A stretch of DNA of 62,023 nucleotides from Terriglobia bacterium (GCA_020073365.1 JAIQFL010000013.1:1-62023); one strand, 5' to 3'. Counted from the stretch's first letter, positions 1-9,135 are shown. Notes: a model not told the origin generated them from the letters alone. Made by a program: numbers and translations.

Positions 1-165
1 GTACTCTTCACCAAGACGTACGGCCGCGTGCTCGCACCGGGCATAAGCGCCCTCGATCCCGGCCTACCTGAAGACGTCGCGGCACGCAGCGGGGTCAGCA
101 GCGCTTGGCGCTGCTTCGAGCGGAACCTTGATGATTTCATTCAGGCCCAATTGACCGCTCCGTGA
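1..165 (+). CDS. C-terminal fragment of a conserved hypothetical protein
   Basis: Frame 1 is open from the first base to a TGA at 163-165, giving 54 residues of a protein whose start lies outside the window. The tail contains FTKTYGRVLAPGISALDPGLP followed by an amphipathic segment ending FIQAQLTAP. From memory this resembles the C-terminus of a family of small proteins of unknown function, often preceded by a winged-helix-like part, seen in Acidobacteria and Actinobacteria. I cannot name a function. The following 40 bases to the next gene show nothing recognisable. Confidence 0.5.
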   Translation, partial: VLFTKTYGRVLAPGISALDPGLPEDVAARSGVSSAWRCFERNLDDFIQAQLTAP

Positions 166-205
166 AACTTGACCGGTTTGTGAACTTTTTGGCCCCCAAG
201 TGGAT

Positions 206-1131
206 CTAGAGGCGGACCCTCTGTAACGTGACGGTAGTATCGGCTGGAATCCCAATCACGGGATCACCCCGTAAGTAGCCGAGCGAGGCCAGAAACAAAT
301 CGATCTGCCGGAGCACCAGCGTTTGCCAAGGCGAGCTGTCGCTGCGGTTGAAAAACGCGTGCCTCTGACCCTCAGCGGTATAGAATTCGGCGCGGGTTCC
401 GGCGGCAATCAATTGCCGGGCGAAATCGCGCGCCTTATCCTGGAACGGGTCCTCGGTTCCGAAAAACAGGATTGCGGGAGGGCCACCCTTGGTTACCTTC
501 CAACTTGTGATGAACGCGCCGAGCGGACCTTCGGCGGCCTGCCTTTGTTCCGGCGTCAGGCGGCTGCGGTCGTCCGAGAAACCGAATGCCGGGTTGATGA
601 GCACCAGGGCGTCCGGTTTGGACGAGATGGAACCGTCTTCATCATCCGGCTCGAACGTGGTGTTGTATGCGGCAAAGGCGGCGATGCTGCCGCCCGATGA
701 GCCGCCGCCGGCAATCAGGCGCCCCGCATCGATCCCCAGATGCCGCTCATTCACACGCAACCAACGGATGGCGCTTTTACCGTCTTCGACGCAGCGCCCG
801 GAGGCGTGTGGTAGACGCTTTCGATGCGGTACTCCGCCGAGGCCGCGACCAAGCCGCGAGTGGCGAAGTATTCCGACGTTGTTGCGAACTGCGCTGGACT
901 GCCGGTGGCGCAGCCGCCACCAAAGAAGAAGACGATCGCGGGCCGCCGGTCGGCTGCCTTCCAGTCCGACGGAAAGTAGAGATTGATTTTCAGATCGCCC
1001 TGCGGTGTCGCCTTGTAGACGACCAGAGCTTTGTTGCCGATGGGATGGAGATCAGCCTCGATCGGCCTCAGTGCGGCGCCGACTGCGCCGACCAGGAACA
1101 GGAATGCAAAAACGAATCGGAGAGAGCGCAT
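206..1131 (-). pseudogene. Secreted alpha/beta hydrolase (acetyl-esterase-like), frameshifted
   Basis: Two reading frames together make one esterase. The N-terminal part starts at 1131 (GAGGAA ribosome site just upstream) with a signal peptide (MRSLRFVFAFLFLVGAVGA), then an oxyanion-hole segment FFFGGGCATGSP. The C-terminal part carries the nucleophile elbow GGSSGG, an acidic residue in GTEDPF and the catalytic-type GQRHAFF. The junction near 798-808 reads SKTVKA in one frame and CVEDGKSAIRWLRVNE, the expected family sequence, in the other, so one base has been gained or lost. Both halves are otherwise intact, so this is either a recent pseudogene or an assembly error. Substrate unknown; likely a periplasmic or secreted ester hydrolase. 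Confidence 0.8.
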
Positions 1132-1252
1132 GGTTTCCTCGCTTATCATCCCTCATGGCAGGTGCGCGGACAACGGCTGGTTGATCCCGCACACGTGGGC
1201 GCCCTTGAACAGCACGAACACGCGTGCCACGTTGTAGAATTCTCTTTGGCTT

Positions 1253-2554
1253 ATGAAACTCGCAATCACACTGGCCGTACTCGCGGGTCTGTGCGGTCCG
1301 GCTTTCGCGCAGGCGCCCGCCAAAGAGCGCATGGTGATCGTCATCAGCCTCGACGGCTTTCCCGCCTATTCCCTGGACGACCCGAAGCTTCCGATTCCTG
1401 CGCTGCGCCGGCTGATGCAGAATGGCGCGAGCGCACGGATGGCTACCGTGAATCCGACCGTGACGTGGCCTAACCACACCACCATGGTGACCGGCGTCCG
1501 CGCGGATGAGCACGGCCTGCTGGCTAACGGAACCATCTTGCAGACTGGCGCATGGCCGCCGGTGAAAGTGGAGCCGATGATTGGGGAGGAGAAGATGGTC
1601 CACGTCCCCACGGTCTACGACTCGGCCTACAAAGCCGGGCTCACCACTGCGCAGGTGGACTGGGTGGCCATCAACCAGGCGCCTACGATCACCTGGGCGT
1701 TCACCGAATGGACGTCGGCAGAGGGGCCTGTGGAGCGCGAAATGATTGGCAAGGGAGTGATCGCCGCCTCGGATATCGAAGGCTTTGAGAAGTCCAACAT
1801 CCTGTTCCGCGACCAGATCTGGACCAAAGCCGCAGTGCACCTGATCCGCGAGCACAAGCCCAACCTGCTGCTGTTCCACCTGCTTTCGCTCGATTCGGTG
1901 CACCACCAGTTCGGGCCGAAGACCCTGGCCGCCACTGCCGCGATCGCCTTTCTGGATAGCTGCGTGGAACACATGGTGGAAGCGGTTCGCGCGGCCGGAA
2001 TGGGCGCACGCACCACCTTCATCGTGGTTTCGGACCACGGCTTCAAACGGTACACGAGGCAGATTCGTCCTGCGGTGGCCTTGGCGGCAGCGGGCCTCTC
2101 CGGCAAGGCGTACGTGCTCTCCGAAGGCGGCACGGCGTACGTCTACTTCGACAAATCCCAGGCCGCGGAACTGACCCCCAAAGTGATTCAGGCGCTCGCA
2201 GGCGTCGAAGGCATCGACAAGGTCATCGGTCCGGATGGGTTTCGGGCGCTGGGCCTGCCGCAACCCGACCGGGAGCCACAGATGTACCAACTGCTTCTCA
2301 CCGCCAAAGACGGCTACTCCTTCTCGGGAGCCGCCGGGGGCCCGGTGACGGCCGCGGTTCCCCAGCAAGGCGGCAGTCACGGATACCTGGCCAGCGACCC
2401 GGAAATGGACGCGATCTTCATCGCCAGCGGCTACGGAGTGCGCGGCGGCGCGAAACTGGACAAGGTGGCCAATATAGACATCGCCCCGACTATCGCGAAA
2501 CTGCTGGGTGTTGCGTTGCCGGCGGCCAAAGGGAAGGCGATCCCGCTGGAATAA
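1253..2554 (+). CDS. Secreted type I phosphodiesterase / nucleotide pyrophosphatase (alkaline phosphatase superfamily)
   Basis: 433 residues with a signal peptide MKLAITLAVLAGLCGPAFA. The metal and catalytic motifs of the ENPP-like branch are all present: VISLDGFPAY (first Asp), TVTWPNHTTMVTG with the Thr nucleophile, LDSVHHQFGP (Asp and His ligands), VSDHGF, and a final GSHGYLASDPEM. It probably hydrolyses phosphodiester or pyrophosphate bonds outside the cytoplasm with two Zn ions; the substrate cannot be read from the sequence. It is divergent from the broken esterase and is followed after 49 bases by the Mut7-C gene. Length is normal for the family and no defects are visible. Confidence 0.9.
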   Translation: MKLAITLAVLAGLCGPAFAQAPAKERMVIVISLDGFPAYSLDDPKLPIPALRRLMQNGASARMATVNPTVTWPNHTTMVTGVRADEHGLLANGTILQTGAWPPVKVEPMIGEEKMVHVPTVYDSAYKAGLTTAQVDWVAINQAPTITWAFTEWTSAEGPVEREMIGKGVIAASDIEGFEKSNILFRDQIWTKAAVHLIREHKPNLLLFHLLSLDSVHHQFGPKTLAATAAIAFLDSCVEHMVEAVRAAGMGARTTFIVVSDHGFKRYTRQIRPAVALAAAGLSGKAYVLSEGGTAYVYFDKSQAAELTPKVIQALAGVEGIDKVIGPDGFRALGLPQPDREPQMYQLLLTAKDGYSFSGAAGGPVTAAVPQQGGSHGYLASDPEMDAIFIASGYGVRGGAKLDKVANIDIAPTIAKLLGVALPAAKGKAIPLE

Positions 2555-2603
2555 GAGCGGGAGCAGGTTGGGGAGGTTGACTGCCTTAACGGACTTCTTG
2601 ACC

Positions 2604-3359
2604 ATGCCTCTTGCGAACTTCCGTTTCTACGCGGAACTCAACGACTTTCTACCGCCGGAGCGCCGTTTCCAGGAGTTCGCCCATGGCTTCCTGGATGTCG
2701 CCACCGTCAAGGACCGCATCGAGTCATTCGGCGTGCCCCACACGGAGGTCGATCTCATCCTGGTCAATGGACAATCGGTGGATTTCGCCTACCGGGTTCA
2801 GGACGGCGACCGGATCAGTGTTTACCCGGTCTTCGAGGCGTTCGACATCGCCGGACTGACCCGATTGCGGCCGGAACCGCTCCGTGATACACGGTTCGTC
2901 CTCGATGTGCACCTCGGCCGCCTAGCCGCCTACCTGCGGATGTTGGGATTTGACACTCTCTACCAGAACCATTGCGCCGACGAGCGCCTGGCGGAGATCT
3001 CACGCCACGAGCGCCGGATTCTGTTGACGCGCGATGTGGGTCTCCTCAAACGCGGCTCCGTGACGCACGGGTACTACCTCCGGGCAACCCAACCGCGGCA
3101 GCAGCTCGCGGAAGTGGTCGGGCGTTTTGATTTGGGGCGCATGGCAAAACCCTTCTCGCGCTGTCTGCGATGCAACACGCTGCTGGAGCAGGCAGACAAA
3201 GACCAGGTGCGCCATCAGCTTCCTGCCCAGATTGCCCTCCTGCACGATGAGTTCCTGCGCTGCCCGGATTGCGGCCGCGCTTACTGGAAGGGCGGACACT
3301 TCCGTCGCATGCGGCAATGGATCGATGCTAGCATCCACGCGCCGGCTGTGGCCCGTTAA
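2604..3359 (+). CDS. Mut7-C RNase-domain protein with N-terminal ubiquitin-like domain
   Basis: 251 residues from ATG 2604. An upstream in-frame start at 2508 would overlap the preceding gene and adds only low-complexity Arg-rich sequence. Residues 1-90 resemble the ThiS/MoaD-like domain found in front of Mut7-C. The Mut7-C part has DVHLGRLAAYLRMLGFDT, a PIN-like fold with a conserved Asp, then LLTRDVGLL. A C-terminal zinc ribbon is formed by CLRC and CPDC. The family is predicted to be a PIN-type ribonuclease; the biological substrate is unknown. Cytoplasmic. Confidence 0.88.
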   Translation: MPLANFRFYAELNDFLPPERRFQEFAHGFLDVATVKDRIESFGVPHTEVDLILVNGQSVDFAYRVQDGDRISVYPVFEAFDIAGLTRLRPEPLRDTRFVLDVHLGRLAAYLRMLGFDTLYQNHCADERLAEISRHERRILLTRDVGLLKRGSVTHGYYLRATQPRQQLAEVVGRFDLGRMAKPFSRCLRCNTLLEQADKDQVRHQLPAQIALLHDEFLRCPDCGRAYWKGGHFRRMRQWIDASIHAPAVAR

Positions 3360-3448
3360 TCCATCGTTGAGCGAGGCCCTGCTGCTTGACCGGCAAGAAC
3401 CCGGTGCGCTCATTTGCATCGAATTCGGGGATGCCTGGGCCTGTGCTA

Positions 3449-3507
3449 TTGACATTCTATAGGAATGGCTTTACGCTTCATATAGAATTACTATACGAGG
3501 GGATCTC
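3449..3507 (+). promoter_or_regulatory. Candidate promoter/operator of the ADOP permease gene
   Basis: AT-rich island in GC-rich DNA directly before ATG 3508. It holds TTGACA at 3449-3454 and an 8-nt inverted repeat ATTCTATA (3454-3461) / TATAGAAT (3481-3488), plus a further CTATACG. A good -10 at standard spacing is not obvious. The inverted repeat is a plausible repressor site, possibly PadR-type as for other ADOP genes, although no PadR gene is adjacent here. AGGGG at 3499-3503 can serve as ribosome-binding site. Confidence 0.45.
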
Positions 3508-6159
3508 ATGTCGCTGTTCACCCGGCTTTCTCATCTGAAACGGTATCTCTTCCAGAAGGAACGCGTGGAAGAAGACCTCGACCGTGAAATCCGCGCCTAC
3601 GTCGAACTGCTCACGGACGAGAAGATCCGTGCCGGGATGAATCCCAAGAAGGCGCGTCGCACGGCGCTGATCGATACTGGCGGCGTCGAGCTTGTGAAGG
3701 AACAGGTCCGCGACGTCCGCGCCCTGGCATGGCTGGATTCGCTGTGGCAGGATACGCGCTACGCAGTTCGCAACTTGCGGAAGAACCTCGGCTTCACGTC
3801 CGTAGCTGTGCTGTCCCTGGCTCTCGGAATCGGCGCCAACGCCACGATTTTCTCGGTGTTCTACGGCGTCTTGCTCCGGCCGCTTCCCTATCGGAATCCG
3901 GAGCGGCTGGTCTCCGTGGGAAGGGTCGCGCCAGGCGAGCACGTGGGCGGCGTCATGACGCCCGAGTTGGTGGCATGGCGCGCCGGCAATCGGGCTTTCG
4001 AGGGCCTGGCAGCCTGGGATGATGAGCATCTGAACCTGACCGGAGCCGGCACGCCCGAGCGCATCGCCACAGCCTCCGTCACCTCGAATTTCCTGGACGT
4101 TTTGGGCGTTCAGCCGACCCTGGGACGCGGCTTTGCGGCCGAGGACGGCCATCCCGGCGCCCCGGGAGCTATTCTTCTGGTGCCCGATTTCTGGCGCAGG
4201 CACTTCAATTCCGACCCGACCGTGGTGGGCCGCATCGTCCTGCTGAATGACGTACCCTCCGCCGTACTGGGAGTGCTTCCGGACAGCTTCCGGTTTCCGG
4301 GCGACCTTCGTCTTGACGCCCTGGTGGCTTCGCGCTTGCCGGCCCAACCGGATTGGAAAGCGAACCTGGTCGAGGGGTTCAACGCCATCGGCCGATTGCG
4401 GGCTGGCGTAGGCGCCGGGCAGGCCGCATCCGACCTGGCAGCCATCAGCTCCAGCGAAGCGGCGCAGGGATTTATCGAGCTGTTCGGCGGAAAAAGCTCC
4501 ACGGTGCAAGTGGTTCCGCTGCACCAGCGGTTGGTGGGCAACACCCGCCCGGCGCTCGCCATGCTGCTGGGCGCCGTGTTCCTCCTGCTGCTGATCGCCT
4601 GCGTCAACGTCGCCAGCCTGCAACTGGGCCGTGCGGCCGTCCGCGCCCGCGAAATCGGACTGCGCGCGGCCTTGGGAGCCAGCCGCGGCCGCCTGGCGCG
4701 GTTGCTCGTAATCGAGAATCTGGTGCTCGCGATATTTGCAGGGCTGGCCGGTCTCCTGGTGGCTTCGGTCCTGGTGGACCTGCTGGCGGTCTCGTCCGGC
4801 CTTCCGTTGCGCGATCCACGCGATTTGCAGGTGGGCTGGGTCTTGGGAAGTGCCGCGTTTGCGTTGTCCACGGCGGCTGGCTTGCTGATCGGGCTGGTAC
4901 CGGCAGTGCTTGCCCCCAGGCTGAATCTCAACGAGGTCTTGAAGAGCGGCGCGCTTTCGGTGATGGGTGGCCGGGGAGCCTGGGTGCGGTCCGCGCTAGT
5001 GCTGAGCCAGGTGGCGCTGGCGCTGGTTCTGTTGATCGGCTCGGGCCTGTTGCTACGCAGCCTGGGGGCGGTTCTGGCGGTGGACCCGGGCTTTCGGCCC
5101 GAGGGCGTTTTGACGGCTGGAGTGCGGCTGCCGGATTCGCGCTACGGCTCGGATCCGCAGCAGCACGCCTTCGTGCAATCGCTGGTGGAGCGCGTGAGCG
5201 CATTCCCCGGCGTGGAGACGGTGGCGGTCACGAATGGGCTCCCGCTGGCGGGCTACTCATTCGTGAGCGCCCTCCGCGCGGAGGGACAGCCGGTTCCCCA
5301 ACGGGGCCGAGAACCTCACGCTCCTACCGTGTGTGTGACCACGGACTATTTCCGCGCGATGGGCATTCCTCTCGAAGCCGGCCGGCCCTTCGAGACCCGG
5401 GACACGGCCACCTCGCCGCCGGTTGCCATCGTGAACGTCCGGTTCGCCCAGAAGTTCTTTCACGCCGCGAACGTGGTTGGCAAACACGTGCAGTGGTTCC
5501 AACTGGGCGACAACGCTCCCTGGACCACCATTGTGGGAGTGGTGGGGAATGTCCGCCAGGATGGAGCCGAGGCGCCACCCACCGCCGAATTGTACGTACC
5601 CGAGTCGCAGAGGCCCGGGCGGAACCTCCACCTCGCGATCCGCAGCAGGAACCATCCTCTGGCACTGGCCAGGGGTCTGCGGTCCGCGGTCTGGTCGATT
5701 GACAAGGATCTGCCTGTGGACGACATCGCCACCATGGAAGAACGTATGTCGAGGTCCGGAGCCGGGCGTACCTTGGAGACGCTGCTGCTCACTTCGTTCG
5801 CCGTGCTGGCGTTGCTGCTGGCGGCTGTCGGCATATATGGCGTGGTTTCCGAAGTGGTGAACCAGCGCACCCGCGAAATCGGGCTGCGCATGGCGCTGGG
5901 CGCTCAGGCGCCGGATGTGCTGCGCATGGTCATGCGGCGTGGCCTGGGGTTGGCGGTCGCGGGCATCGCCATCGGCGGGGGGGCGGGACGATACCTGTCG
6001 AAGTACCTGGCGTCGCTGCTATTTGGCGTGAAGCCCACAGATGTGGGAAGCCTGGCCGGCGCTGCCGTAGTCCTGCTGGGCGTGGTGCTGCTCGCGGGAT
6101 ACCTGCCGGCCCGGCGCGCCTCGAGGATCGATCCGGTGGCGGCGCTACGGTCGGAATGA
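3508..6159 (+). CDS. ADOP-type ABC transporter permease (MacB/FtsX fold)
   Basis: 883 residues. The N-terminus (LFQKERVEEDLDREIRAYVE) is the cytosolic helical extension typical of acidobacterial duplicated orphan permeases. It is followed by a first transmembrane helix (FTSVAVLSLALGIGANATIF), a MacB-type periplasmic core domain, a three-helix FtsX block ending near residue 490, and a second periplasmic domain plus FtsX block whose last part has NQRTREIGLRMALGA and LPARRASRIDPVAALRSE. No ATPase gene is adjacent, as is usual for this family. Probably mechanotransmission or export at the inner membrane; cargo unknown. Closely related in layout to the gene at 37697-40423. Confidence 0.93.
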   Translation: MSLFTRLSHLKRYLFQKERVEEDLDREIRAYVELLTDEKIRAGMNPKKARRTALIDTGGVELVKEQVRDVRALAWLDSLWQDTRYAVRNLRKNLGFTSVAVLSLALGIGANATIFSVFYGVLLRPLPYRNPERLVSVGRVAPGEHVGGVMTPELVAWRAGNRAFEGLAAWDDEHLNLTGAGTPERIATASVTSNFLDVLGVQPTLGRGFAAEDGHPGAPGAILLVPDFWRRHFNSDPTVVGRIVLLNDVPSAVLGVLPDSFRFPGDLRLDALVASRLPAQPDWKANLVEGFNAIGRLRAGVGAGQAASDLAAISSSEAAQGFIELFGGKSSTVQVVPLHQRLVGNTRPALAMLLGAVFLLLLIACVNVASLQLGRAAVRAREIGLRAALGASRGRLARLLVIENLVLAIFAGLAGLLVASVLVDLLAVSSGLPLRDPRDLQVGWVLGSAAFALSTAAGLLIGLVPAVLAPRLNLNEVLKSGALSVMGGRGAWVRSALVLSQVALALVLLIGSGLLLRSLGAVLAVDPGFRPEGVLTAGVRLPDSRYGSDPQQHAFVQSLVERVSAFPGVETVAVTNGLPLAGYSFVSALRAEGQPVPQRGREPHAPTVCVTTDYFRAMGIPLEAGRPFETRDTATSPPVAIVNVRFAQKFFHAANVVGKHVQWFQLGDNAPWTTIVGVVGNVRQDGAEAPPTAELYVPESQRPGRNLHLAIRSRNHPLALARGLRSAVWSIDKDLPVDDIATMEERMSRSGAGRTLETLLLTSFAVLALLLAAVGIYGVVSEVVNQRTREIGLRMALGAQAPDVLRMVMRRGLGLAVAGIAIGGGAGRYLSKYLASLLFGVKPTDVGSLAGAAVVLLGVVLLAGYLPARRASRIDPVAALRSE

Positions 6160-6175
6160 CGTGAAAAGAGGGTCG

Positions 6176-6195
6176 GACAGGCGGTTCCGCCTGTC
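6176..6195 (+). terminator. Perfect stem-loop downstream of the ADOP gene
   Basis: GACAGGCGG-TT-CCGCCTGTC, a 9-bp stem with a 2-nt loop, 17 bases after the permease stop codon. A partial repeat of the right arm follows (GGTTCCGCCTG). There is no U-tract, so it may be a factor-dependent terminator, an mRNA stabiliser or a REP-type element. Confidence 0.5.
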
Positions 6196-6420
6196 GGTTC
6201 CGCCTGCCCACTTACTGGCCAGGGGCTGCCATTTGACCTCAGTCGCTGCGCCCCGTTCGGCCATGCTGGGAGTTCTCACTCCTGTCTGTCTGGTTGCCGG
6301 CAAATCGCACCTCCGTGACCTTCTCCGAAGTTCTCCAAAGATGACGATTGGTAATTCGGAGAATTCGGTGTAAGATGATGTGACTCTCCTGAGGATTCAC
6401 AATACTCGAGGAAACGCAAA

Positions 6421-6732
6421 ATGGCGACTAAGAAAAAGCCGGCAAAGAAAGCAGCAAAGAAGGCGGTAAAGAAGGCCGCGAAGAAGGCCGTCAAGCCTGC
6501 GGCCAAGAAGGTCGCGAAGAAGGCACCCCAGAAGGCGGTCAAGAAGGCGGTTCAGAAACCGGCGCCCAAGCCGGCGCCAAAACCGAAACCGAAACCGAAA
6601 CCTAAACCGAAACCGAGTCCGAATCCGCCCTCGGCTCCACCCCCCCAGCCTCCTCCTCCGCCGGAGGTTCCGCCCACCGAGCAACCGCCGTCGGGCGGCT
6701 CTGCCGGAGACGGCGGCCAGTCGCAGAGCTAG
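6421..6732 (+). CDS. Histone H1-like lysine/alanine/proline-rich protein
   Basis: 103 residues of very low complexity. Residues 1-45 are AKKA/VKKA repeats like bacterial histone H1 (Hc1-type) tails. Residues about 46-65 are an uninterrupted KP dipeptide run. The tail is proline-rich and then Gly/Ser-rich and acidic. The strongly basic first half should bind DNA or RNA without a folded domain, suggesting a nucleoid-associated protein. The KP block is encoded by a hexanucleotide microsatellite (AAACCG units, about 6581-6616), so repeat number may vary between strains. GAGGAAACGCAAA precedes the ATG as ribosome site. Confidence 0.8.
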   Translation: MATKKKPAKKAAKKAVKKAAKKAVKPAAKKVAKKAPQKAVKKAVQKPAPKPAPKPKPKPKPKPKPSPNPPSAPPPQPPPPPEVPPTEQPPSGGSAGDGGQSQS

Positions 6733-6783
6733 TAGAGAGACAACGGGGCTCCGGCAGCCGGAGCCGAGCTATCATGGTCGCTG

Positions 6784-7230
6784 ATGCGGATCGTGGTGCT
6801 GGTCGGGCTGCCGGGCTCGGGGAAGTCCACATATCTGGAGCGGAAGTACGCGGTCGGATTGTCGTCGGACACCCTTCGCCGATGGTTGGCGGATGATGAG
6901 ACCGACCAGACGATTCACGACCGCGTGTTCCAGACCTTGCGTTACGTGTTACGGCAGCGTCTGGCCCTCGGCCGGCCGGTGACGTACATCGACGCCACCA
7001 ATCTCACGCCGCAGGATCGCGCTCCCTATATCGGGATAGGAAGATCCTACGGTTGCGAAGTGGAGGCGGTATTTTTCGATCTGCCACTGGAAGTATGCCG
7101 GGAGCGCAACGCGCAGCGTGGCCGGGTGGTGCCTGACGACGCGCTGGCCAGGATGGCCGCGAAGCTGGTGCCGCCGAGCGCGTCCGAGGGGTTCTCACGC
7201 ATCGCCGTTCTTACCGAGTCGCATCCCTGA
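6784..7230 (+). CDS. P-loop kinase of the polynucleotide kinase/zeta-toxin-like AAA family
   Basis: 148 residues. Walker A is GLPGSGKST at residues 8-16; DATNLTP matches the family's second motif; RERNAQRGRVVPDDALARM carries the lid arginines. This is the architecture of small PNK-like predicted kinases, which phosphorylate nucleic-acid ends or small molecules; the substrate cannot be told. Its start is 52 bases after the histone-like gene. No antitoxin-like partner is adjacent, so a zeta-toxin role is unlikely. Confidence 0.82.
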   Translation: MRIVVLVGLPGSGKSTYLERKYAVGLSSDTLRRWLADDETDQTIHDRVFQTLRYVLRQRLALGRPVTYIDATNLTPQDRAPYIGIGRSYGCEVEAVFFDLPLEVCRERNAQRGRVVPDDALARMAAKLVPPSASEGFSRIAVLTESHP

Positions 7231-7233
7231 AGC

Positions 7234-7310
7234 GGCACAGGCATTCTTGGCTGTGTGGCTCTCCTGTGCTGCTGTCCCCAAAATTCCACACAGGCGGGAA
7301 TGCCCGTGCC
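7234..7310. repeat. 77-nt imperfect palindrome between genes
   Basis: Outer arms GGCACAGGCATTC (7234-7246) and GAATGCCCGTGCC (7298-7310) pair with one G-U; inner arms CTGTGTGG (7251-7258) and CCACACAG (7286-7293) pair perfectly. It sits immediately after the kinase stop codon. It looks like a dispersed acidobacterial intergenic repeat or a structured 3' end; only one copy is seen in this window. Confidence 0.55.
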
Positions 7311-7380
7311 ACCTGGATAGCCTTTATCGCTAAAAGGCGGCGAATTTCAGTGGACGGCGGGTTGCGCGGGATGTCAGAAT

Positions 7381-8994
7381 GTGAACATGCGGGACACCGT
7401 AATTCTCATAGCCAGCGGGGACCTGCGCCTCTCCGCCAACCAGAAATGCTGGCCGGCCCAGGCGCGGGTCGAGGAAGCCGTCATGAACGCCATCCGCCGG
7501 CAGGGGCATGACGTCCGGCGAGGCCATCCCTGTGACCCGGCCAAAGGCCACGGATTCATCGATAGTCAGAAGCACGGGATGGAGGTTTTCCGCCAGATTC
7601 CGCCCGCGGCTCCCCTGGTAGTGGTAGAGGCTGTTTGGCAATACAGCCACCACATTCTGCATGGACTCTATACCCACGAAGGACCCATTCTGACGGTGGC
7701 CAACTGGAGCGGAGAGTGGCCCGGATTGGTCGGGCTGCTCAACCTCAACGCTTCTATGACCAAGGCTGGAGTCGCTTACAGTTCGCTGTGGAGCGAGGAT
7801 TTCACGGACGAGTTTTTCCTGAACGGTTTGCGGCGTTGGCTGGCGGGTGAAACCCTTCAACACGACCTCAGCCATGTGCATCCGCTGCGGGAGTTCCGCC
7901 TGCCCGCGAAGGCGGAGGAGGTGGGCTCGCGGCTGGCCCGGGAGCTGCGGCGCAACAAGGCCATCCTGGGGGTGTTCGACGAAGGCTGCATGGGGATGTA
8001 TAACGCCATCATCCCGGATGAGCTCCTGCACCCCACGGGCGTGTTCAAGGAGCGGCTCAGCCAATCGGCCCTGTTTGCCGAAATGCAGCAGGTGAGCGAC
8101 GAAGAGGCCTTGGCGGTGCGCCAGTGGCTCGACCGAAAATGTATGCGTTTCCATACCGGGCCCAATCCGGAGACGGACCTGACCGACGAGCAGGTACTCG
8201 GTCAGTGCAAAATGTACATCGCGGCGCTGCGGATCGCCGACGATTTCGGCTGCGACACCATCGGAATTCAATACCAGCAGGGTCTGAAGGACCTGGCGCC
8301 GGCGTCGGACCTGGCCGAGGGCCTGTTGAACAACGTGGATCGTCCTCCCGTGACGGCCCGCGGCAACGGCCGGGTGCTATATGAAGGGCGCGCCGTGCCG
8401 CACTTCAACGAAGTGGACGAGTGCGCCGGCCTGGACGCCCTGGTGACCAACCGCATCTGGACCGAGCTGGGGTACGAGCCCGAGACCACGCTGCACGACG
8501 TGCGCTACGGCGAATCCTACGCGGTGAACGGCCGGGAGGAGTTCGTGTGGGTGCTCGAGATTTCGGGCGCGGTTCCCCCGGCGCACCTGATCGGCGGGTA
8601 TGCCGGGGCGGTGAGCGAGCGGCAGCCCCCCATGTACTTCCGGTTGGGAGGCGGCAGTCTGAAGGGCATCAGCAAGCCGGGCGAGATCGTCTGGAGCCGG
8701 GTCTTTGTGGATGGCGGCAAGTTGAAGGCGGACGTCGGCCAGGCGCGGGTGGTGGAGCTGCCGCCGGAGGAAACCGAACGGCGGTGGCGCATCACAACCC
8801 CGCAGTGGCCTATTATGCACGTCGTGATGGACGGCATCGCGCGCGATCAGTTGATGACGCGGCACAAGTCCAATCACGTGCAGGTGGCCTATGCGCCAGA
8901 CAAGCCATCGGCTGGCCTGGCGCTGGCGGCGAAGGCCGCCATGTTCCGCGAGATGGGCCTGGAGGTGGCCATCTGCGGGAACGTGGAGATGTAG
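7381..8994 (+). CDS. L-fucose/L-arabinose isomerase-fold protein
   Basis: 537 residues from GTG 7381 (ATG 7387 is an alternative). The N-terminal third alternates Rossmann-like strands (ILIASGDLRLS, LVVVEAVWQ, ILTVANWSGEWPGLVGLLNL), matching the first domain of fucose-isomerase-fold enzymes. ILGVFDEGCMGMYNAIIP and FGCDTIGIQYQQGLKD contain conserved acidic positions that could serve as metal ligands in the second domain. The C-terminal third is family-specific. Probably an intracellular sugar ketol-isomerase or a relative with another substrate. No other sugar-catabolic gene is adjacent. Family assignment rests on fold-level pattern recognition. Confidence 0.6.
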   Translation: MNMRDTVILIASGDLRLSANQKCWPAQARVEEAVMNAIRRQGHDVRRGHPCDPAKGHGFIDSQKHGMEVFRQIPPAAPLVVVEAVWQYSHHILHGLYTHEGPILTVANWSGEWPGLVGLLNLNASMTKAGVAYSSLWSEDFTDEFFLNGLRRWLAGETLQHDLSHVHPLREFRLPAKAEEVGSRLARELRRNKAILGVFDEGCMGMYNAIIPDELLHPTGVFKERLSQSALFAEMQQVSDEEALAVRQWLDRKCMRFHTGPNPETDLTDEQVLGQCKMYIAALRIADDFGCDTIGIQYQQGLKDLAPASDLAEGLLNNVDRPPVTARGNGRVLYEGRAVPHFNEVDECAGLDALVTNRIWTELGYEPETTLHDVRYGESYAVNGREEFVWVLEISGAVPPAHLIGGYAGAVSERQPPMYFRLGGGSLKGISKPGEIVWSRVFVDGGKLKADVGQARVVELPPEETERRWRITTPQWPIMHVVMDGIARDQLMTRHKSNHVQVAYAPDKPSAGLALAAKAAMFREMGLEVAICGNVEM

Positions 8995-9034
8995 GACAGG
9001 CCGGCAACCCGGCACAACCGGAGCCAGACAGGGA

Positions 9035-9135
9035 AAAACCAAGCTCACCGCCGAGACGCCGAGGCGCGGAGTAAGCGGGGAAAACCAAAGTCAAAACCTG
9101 AGGGCGCCGAGGCAGCGGAGAGCGCAGAGAAAACC
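9035..9135. repeat. Two diverged copies of a GCCGAGGC-type intergenic repeat
   Basis: Two related stretches, about 9035-9088 and 9094-9135, share the core GCCGAGGCGCGGAG / GCCGAGGCAGCGGAG and end in GAAAACC. A reverse-complement relative occurs before dnaE2 around 12410-12440 (CGCGCCTCCGCGGTGAG). It looks like a short dispersed repeat family. The rest of 8995-9259 holds only the ribosome site for the M16 gene (AAAAGAGGT at 9242-9250). Confidence 0.5.

Noticed and set aside
1052..2605. A 517-codon minus-strand reading frame
   Set aside because: Antisense of the phosphodiesterase with His/Arg/Gly-rich composition typical of shadow frames.
6784..7230. P-loop kinase as a zeta toxin
   Set aside because: No epsilon-like antitoxin is adjacent and the motifs fit general PNK-like kinases equally well.
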